Of a stretch of DNA of 64,000 nucleotides, positions 58,773 through 64,000 are shown piece after piece; position 1 is the stretch's first letter, and each line of letters starts with the position of its first letter. The notes beneath the pieces are model-generated. The model had not been told where the DNA came from. It did no database searches and saw only the letters and a program-made list of their open reading frames with translations. A program made the position numbers and the translations under genes. Location of the stretch: assembly GCA_963930655.1 (NCBI GenBank), contig OZ005621.1, forward strand, positions 6,807,001-6,871,000, read 5' to 3'. This DNA comes from Myrica gale. Taxonomy: Eukaryota > Streptophyta > Magnoliopsida > Fagales > Myricaceae.

Positions 58773-61700
58773 TCAGTTCCCTTCCAGCAAGCTCTTCAGT
58801 CTTTGTCGAGCCTCCTCAGATAGACCAAAAGACCTCCACCTCCGCTGCTGAGGACATGACTCAGCAGCACGATCATGAGTTGGGGACGATAAGCAAATAA
58901 CAATCACGGTGAGATTATCCGATGAATTTAGACGTAATGCTTCCATGACTAGTTCCCTGGCACACTGCTGTGGATCATCATGCCTCCTTAATCCTCGACG
59001 GACAAGACTAACTGCATACTGGCTAGACATGACATCCCAGATCCCATCACAACCAATAATCAGGAATTCATCATCCTCCGTTAATAAGGCCTGTTGAACA
59101 TCCGGTTCAGCAATAAGAGGTGAAGCAGAGCCTGGTGGAAATTTCAAGTCCCAGTCTCCAAGGGCTCGGGTAACACTGAGGTAACCATTGAGATACCCAT
59201 CATCAATGTAACCTCCCAACTCCTCAACTCGTCTCCGTTCTGGTAAATAAGAGGGCCTATGATCTTGAGACATCTCAACTGCTGTTCCTTTCCTGCAGAG
59301 TACTGCTCGACAGTCACCAGCATTTGCAACCAGTAAATGTCTTCCAAGTATTAGCGCAGTCAGTGCCGTTGTTCCACAGGAACTGCTAACACTGCATTCA
59401 TCGGCCAAGGCAAGGTCTGCCGATAGAAATGCCTTTCGATGAGATTTCTCCAACTCTTTTAAGATGGCATCAATATCAGATGTGTGCGGCAAATCGGCCT
59501 CTTCAAAAAACAATCTCATAGCATTTCTCTTTATATAAGCAGCTGCATCAGGCCCTCCATGACCATCAAATACAGCATAAAAAGCACTTGGCATAGGACA
59601 CCCAAAGAAGGAACCCATGTGAGCAGATAGATCATCTATTTGAATGTGTTCATCATCCATGGATATCCTTGGTCCAATGTCAGCATAACTACCAGAACGA
59701 ATATTTGGAACAAACTTAGCAGCATTAGACTCTATGATGACATCTTTAATGGTGTCTGAGCAATTCCCAACCTGGTAGAAGAAGTACAAGGGTTAGACAA
59801 CATCCAGAGGTATCAACATAACACATTGTAAGGATTTTTTCTTAAAACAAGGGACTTCCAGCAAGCATAAAAGAGGATAAATAGGCATCAAATGTATTAA
59901 AAGACAAGACAAAATCGATCTGATTTTACCAACTGTAACAATTCTCTTTTAGCAATATGAAAATAATACCGTCCATTTTCTGCTCTTATATGACAAAATG
60001 TATTTTACCCAAATCATTGTGTGTCCATAAGAATAATATCCCCTAGCTGTTGCTTCAATTCCTTTGGCCTCACCGAGAGCAAAGCTTCCAGTCATATCTT
60101 ATGAATCGCGAGACCTCAATTATCCAATTATAATCGCCCACAACATACAAATTGACAACTCTATCTCAGAGAAAGTTACAATAGACCTTTGATTGCTTTC
60201 TCCCAAAATAAGAAACAGAAACAGAAACAGCCAAAATCTTAGAAATGTAGAAATTAAATTGATGCCACTATTTCGATGGAACTATGCCTCTAACCTATAA
60301 AGTATGGTACTCCAAATCCCTGGGGTGTCGGCTTTTGACGCATATCAGCCATAAATATTGCCCAAACATACCCATATACATGTCCATTGCTTGGGAATTA
60401 AAAATATACTTTTGCTTTCTAATGAATCTTTGATGAAAAGAGAAACCCACAAACATAGGTCAGACCGTGATGATTGAGAAGCACTATTCTATCTTATACT
60501 TCCTCTGTTTTCACATCTCTCATGCACTAGCACTCATCAATGATCTACCTATCTAGTGTGCTCTCTCCCTCACACAATAGCACTGCTGTGCTGCTGATTT
60601 GCCAATCTGCATTCACATCACGGCCAACATGCCATACAAACCAACATCACAGTTCTTGAGTACCTGTGTACTCTCAGCTACCTCCACCCCCCCACCCCAA
60701 AAAACAAAAAAACAAAAACACTAGATTAATTGTCAAAGATTGGGATCCTATCCACCACGCACTTGCACTTTTGCTTCCAACACACCACAGCCACAGAAAA
60801 TTGTGAAGCAAATGGAAGAAACAGACAAATGGAGCATTTCTGTTACATTGGTACCCTGCCCCTCTGCTGCTCTTAATTAAGCTTTTTTTTTTCTTCTTTT
60901 TTCCAGATAGCTGATTATAGCTGAGTTGTTGAATATATTATAGCAGCTGGTCAATTAATCATGTTATCTGTACTCCATGAATAATCGTTTGTTCATAATT
61001 CAGCTACCATTTTATTGGGTATGAATGTGCTGCTTTATTATCTATGTTTTGTATTACTAATATAGTATGAGTTTTTTTTAATTGTGATGCATGTCATCAA
61101 TTCTCTAAAGATAAATTAATATGTCATACACCCAAAAAAAATATGTTCATTCATCAATTAATTGCCTATCATATCCTAATCTGCCACAAGCTGCCATATT
61201 TCCCTACTCATATCACATCATACCCATGTCCTGAATTTGCATTAGTGCTTTTTAGGCTCTGATTATGTAGTTTGTGAATCTTGTGAAGTCATGAAATTCT
61301 GATACGCCTATGTGTTCTTTGAGAAATATGAAGTTGGGAAAAAAACAAAGAATGTCCAAGTTATTATTACAATCCTAATCCCATTAAAAAGGTACCTCAT
61401 GCTACAACTACTAGCAAAGATAAGTTTTTGACATAAATCCATACAGAGCATAAAATTTATATTGCCACCCGAAGCCCCCCTCCCCCCCCCCCCCAAAAAA
61501 AAAAAACCAGGGACCCTCTTCGGGAATCTGATGAAGAATTGTTACGATCAAGAAAAGTTTCAACTCTCAATGACTGCAAAAGAAAAGCAACAAGAAACTG
61601 GGACCACATCTGCACTTATCTCAATTGATCGGCTTCACTTTTTTTTTCCTCCAAAGGATTAAAAAACATGCATCTTAATTGTCTTAACCATCAAATGAAT

Positions 61701-62288
61701 CCACAGAAAATAAAATAAATCCTCCCTGTCTGTAATGCAGCTTCTATTCATCGGCAACGTGATCTATACTAAAAACAAAAATTGCCAAGAATTTATACCA
61801 TCTAAAATCTTGTGTTCGCTAATAGGAAATAGAAACCCCAAAATAACCTAAGGAAAGCATAACTTCGAACCCGGAATATTCAGATATAATTAGACAATCC
61901 CATACATATAACCCTATTCAAGAAAAGTAAAACAATAAAAAAATCCAGTAAAACAATAAAAAAAATCCAGTAAAACTTCCAGTTCAAGATCACAAATAGA
62001 AGAGAAAATTCAAAGAGGAAAAAAAAAAACCTCTCGGGCAACAAAGAAACGTACGGATTCGAGGCGAGAGATCCCAGAAGAAGAAGGGGAGGGCGCCATG
62101 TCGATCGGAAGGTTATGCTCTTGGGTGGTCGCCACGCACAGATGGTACTTCACGTCCAGCATGGGAAGGCTCGGCTGGCAGATAACCTCGGCCTCGGCCA
62201 CCATATTCTGACTCACCATCATTTGCAGCCGCGTCGTATTTTCTTCGTCTCTCTTAGCTAGCGTCTGCGATGCAGAGAATTCCACCAA
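58773..62288 (-). CDS. Protein phosphatase 2C (PPM family)
   Basis: Metal-dependent Ser/Thr phosphatase, probably nuclear or cytosolic. Two exons: 62288-62031 and 59771-58773, giving up to 418 aa. Motifs: DDEH near the metal site, [56 protein letters not shown] and SSDNLTVIV; all metal-binding Asp residues appear present. It is closest to the plant group containing PP2C49/At3g62260-like and At3g17250-like proteins. Residues 1-86 are variable, and the true start may be a later Met (23, 24 or 30; the last gives MVAEAEV, which looks typical). The 999-bp catalytic exon has no intron. A decayed second copy lies at 52500-52975. Confidence 0.93.
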
Positions 62289-64000
62289 TTGGGATTTTAA
62301 ACGAATTTCGATCAGAGCGAATTAGGGATTTCTTGTTTGCTTTCTCAGACTGAGTTGTGCCTTTCTGGATTTGTATTAACTGCAACGCGTTTGTTCTGGT
62401 TTAGGAGTATATATATAGTCTGATTGAGTTGGGGGTAGTAAATACCGGCTGAGCCGGGCAAACCGTGTGTCTGACGGACACGTGTCAGCTCAACCTGGGC
62501 CGAGTCTATTCTAATGACGATTTTACCCCTGTTTGCCAGTTATCTTGCTGCGTCTTGACTTCGGAGTAATTGGGAATGGCGTTTCTTATGCACGCGGTGG
62601 CTGCGACTTTCTTTCTTCTATCTCAAGCTTACCATTATTAGTCAAATACCTAAAAAAAACAAATAAGAAGCTTATAAAAAAATTAAATAACAATAAAAAA
62701 TACGAAAAAACAATTGAACCAAGAAGAAAGGCGTATTATTGAGGACTACAATATTTTATAATAATTCCTCAAAATTATTTTCAATAATTCGTAGCGTTAT
62801 TTTATTGGAGTGTTTGCTGTATAAGTCATAAAAACAACCGACATATGAGGCATACAGCAGGACAAAATTTAAATTATGTAGGAAATTTATTAAAATTATT
62901 TGTTTTTTTGCTGAATATTAACTCGCATGTTCTACTTTGAAATTTGCATGATAATTGCACCCATAGACAATGTCAAAGGCTACACCACATGCTATAAATA
63001 TATATATTATTAAATTAGTTGACGGAAAGATTAAGATTCCCAACAATTTTGAGACAAATAGGCATAATAGTTAGATTTAGAGTCTATATTATCTGAAATT
63101 TTATATGGACAGATATTTGCAATATCAAATAGTGTATGGTCTATCTGTTATGTTTATTTTAATTACAATTCTACCCTATAATTCGAGTAAATAGATCTTG
63201 ATTGCTGAGAAAATATCTTTAAAAAATTCAGTAACTTTACAACTTGGATAATCACGACTAGTTGGGTATTTAAAATTCTCCTTACATTTATCTTCAAAAG
63301 CGGTTGGGTTGAAAGGATATTCTAAAGGAATGTGCTGCATATATCTTGTGGTATATAATCTAATCTAGCAGTAAAAGACACAGATAGATCTTTGAGGAGA
63401 AACAAACGTATACGTAATTGCTCCCCTTCCTCCCACATTATTTTCTTTATTTATTTTTGTTTTTTTTTTCTAAGAGCTTCCACGTAATGATCTCAATGGA
63501 ATTAGTGAAAAGGTAAAGAGAGAGATAATTTTTTATATTTTTTGATATAAGAGAGAGATTATATTGAATTATTTTATTAGGAGTGAGATAATATTTTAGA
63601 GAAAATTATGTTGGCAAACGCAGCTTAATTGAATGTGCATTCACTTAAAATAGTTTATAGAACTCCTCTTTTGGTTTCATCATTTTAGGATATTTTTTTC
63701 TTTTTGTTTTATTTATTTTTGTTTTAAATAATAAAATAGGGTCGTTTTCATTGAGTAGCCAAATGATTAAGCACCCTTTTTTTAGTGCTCTGCTTAGTCG
63801 AAAATGGGTTGAGTAGGTGTCGGTGTTAGTGGGATGTCTTTATTTTAGTGGCTGCCGACAGATCCAAACCCCAATTCATAACTCGTAAGCCATAAGGATA
63901 AATAGCTTGGTTTAGTGGTTGACCTCACAAGTTTGGTTTCTCTTTCAGCTTTTCATATATAAATAGCTATAAAGTTTAATTTCAAAGAAAAGCATTACCC
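62289..64000. other. PP2C promoter and distal AT-rich region
   Basis: Beyond the promoter motifs listed separately, 62650-64000 is AT-rich with no gene. A low-complexity A-rich tract lies at 62650-62760. Confidence 0.45.
62408..62486 (-). promoter_or_regulatory. PP2C promoter: TATA box and palindromic G-box/ABRE
   Basis: A TATATATATA stretch lies at about 62408-62417, roughly 120 bp upstream of the start codon on the minus strand. About 60 bp further upstream is gacacgtgtc (62477-62486), a perfect palindrome holding the CACGTG / ACGTGTC core bound by bZIP factors. Such motifs are common in ABA-responsive promoters; the response here is inferred. Confidence 0.55.

Overview
This is nuclear DNA from a flowering plant, most likely a woody or long-lived eudicot. 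Genes are split by GT-AG introns, intergenic DNA is AT-rich and full of transposon debris, and the recognisable proteins are plant ones: a UPL6-type HECT ligase, a plastid ribosomal protein S1 with a transit peptide, a mitochondrial lipoamide dehydrogenase, a plant clade PP2C and the SWR1 subunit SWC5. I cannot name the species.

Layout. 1.6-15.8 kb (+): UPL6, 26 exons, apparently intact (1033 aa). 16.4-20.0 kb: transposon remnants, including a 5'-truncated LINE. 20.3-31.8 kb (+): a decayed NEMF/RQC2-like gene whose middle is missing and which also carries a 4.9-kb LINE with an inverted 5' half. 32.7-35.9 kb (-): plastid RPS1, intact (413 aa). 36.1-36.8 kb: MITE and a hAT end. 38.3-38.5 kb (+): an orphan last exon of an HS1-like stress-responsive A/B-barrel gene. 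39.6-42.0 kb (+): SWC5, intact (264 aa). 43.3-46.5 kb (-): mitochondrial lipoamide dehydrogenase, intact (510 aa). 47-58 kb: transposon graveyard with hAT elements, a CACTA element packed with GATC palindromes, and a decayed second PP2C copy. 58.8-62.3 kb (-): PP2C, intact (about 418 aa or slightly shorter).

The genes do not form one pathway. Working from memory of Arabidopsis locus numbers, UPL6, HS1, a mitochondrial LPD and a PP2C lie close together on chromosome 3, and RPS1 and SWC5 lie close together on chromosome 5. The window therefore looks like two ancestral gene blocks interleaved and partly fractionated.

I found no CRISPR array, no prokaryotic operon and no convincing new biochemical system. 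The most unusual objects are structural: the twin-primed LINE with a perfect 37-bp fold-back at its 5' junction, a 24-bp LINE insertion that is almost only poly(A), and the GATC-palindrome array inside the CACTA element.
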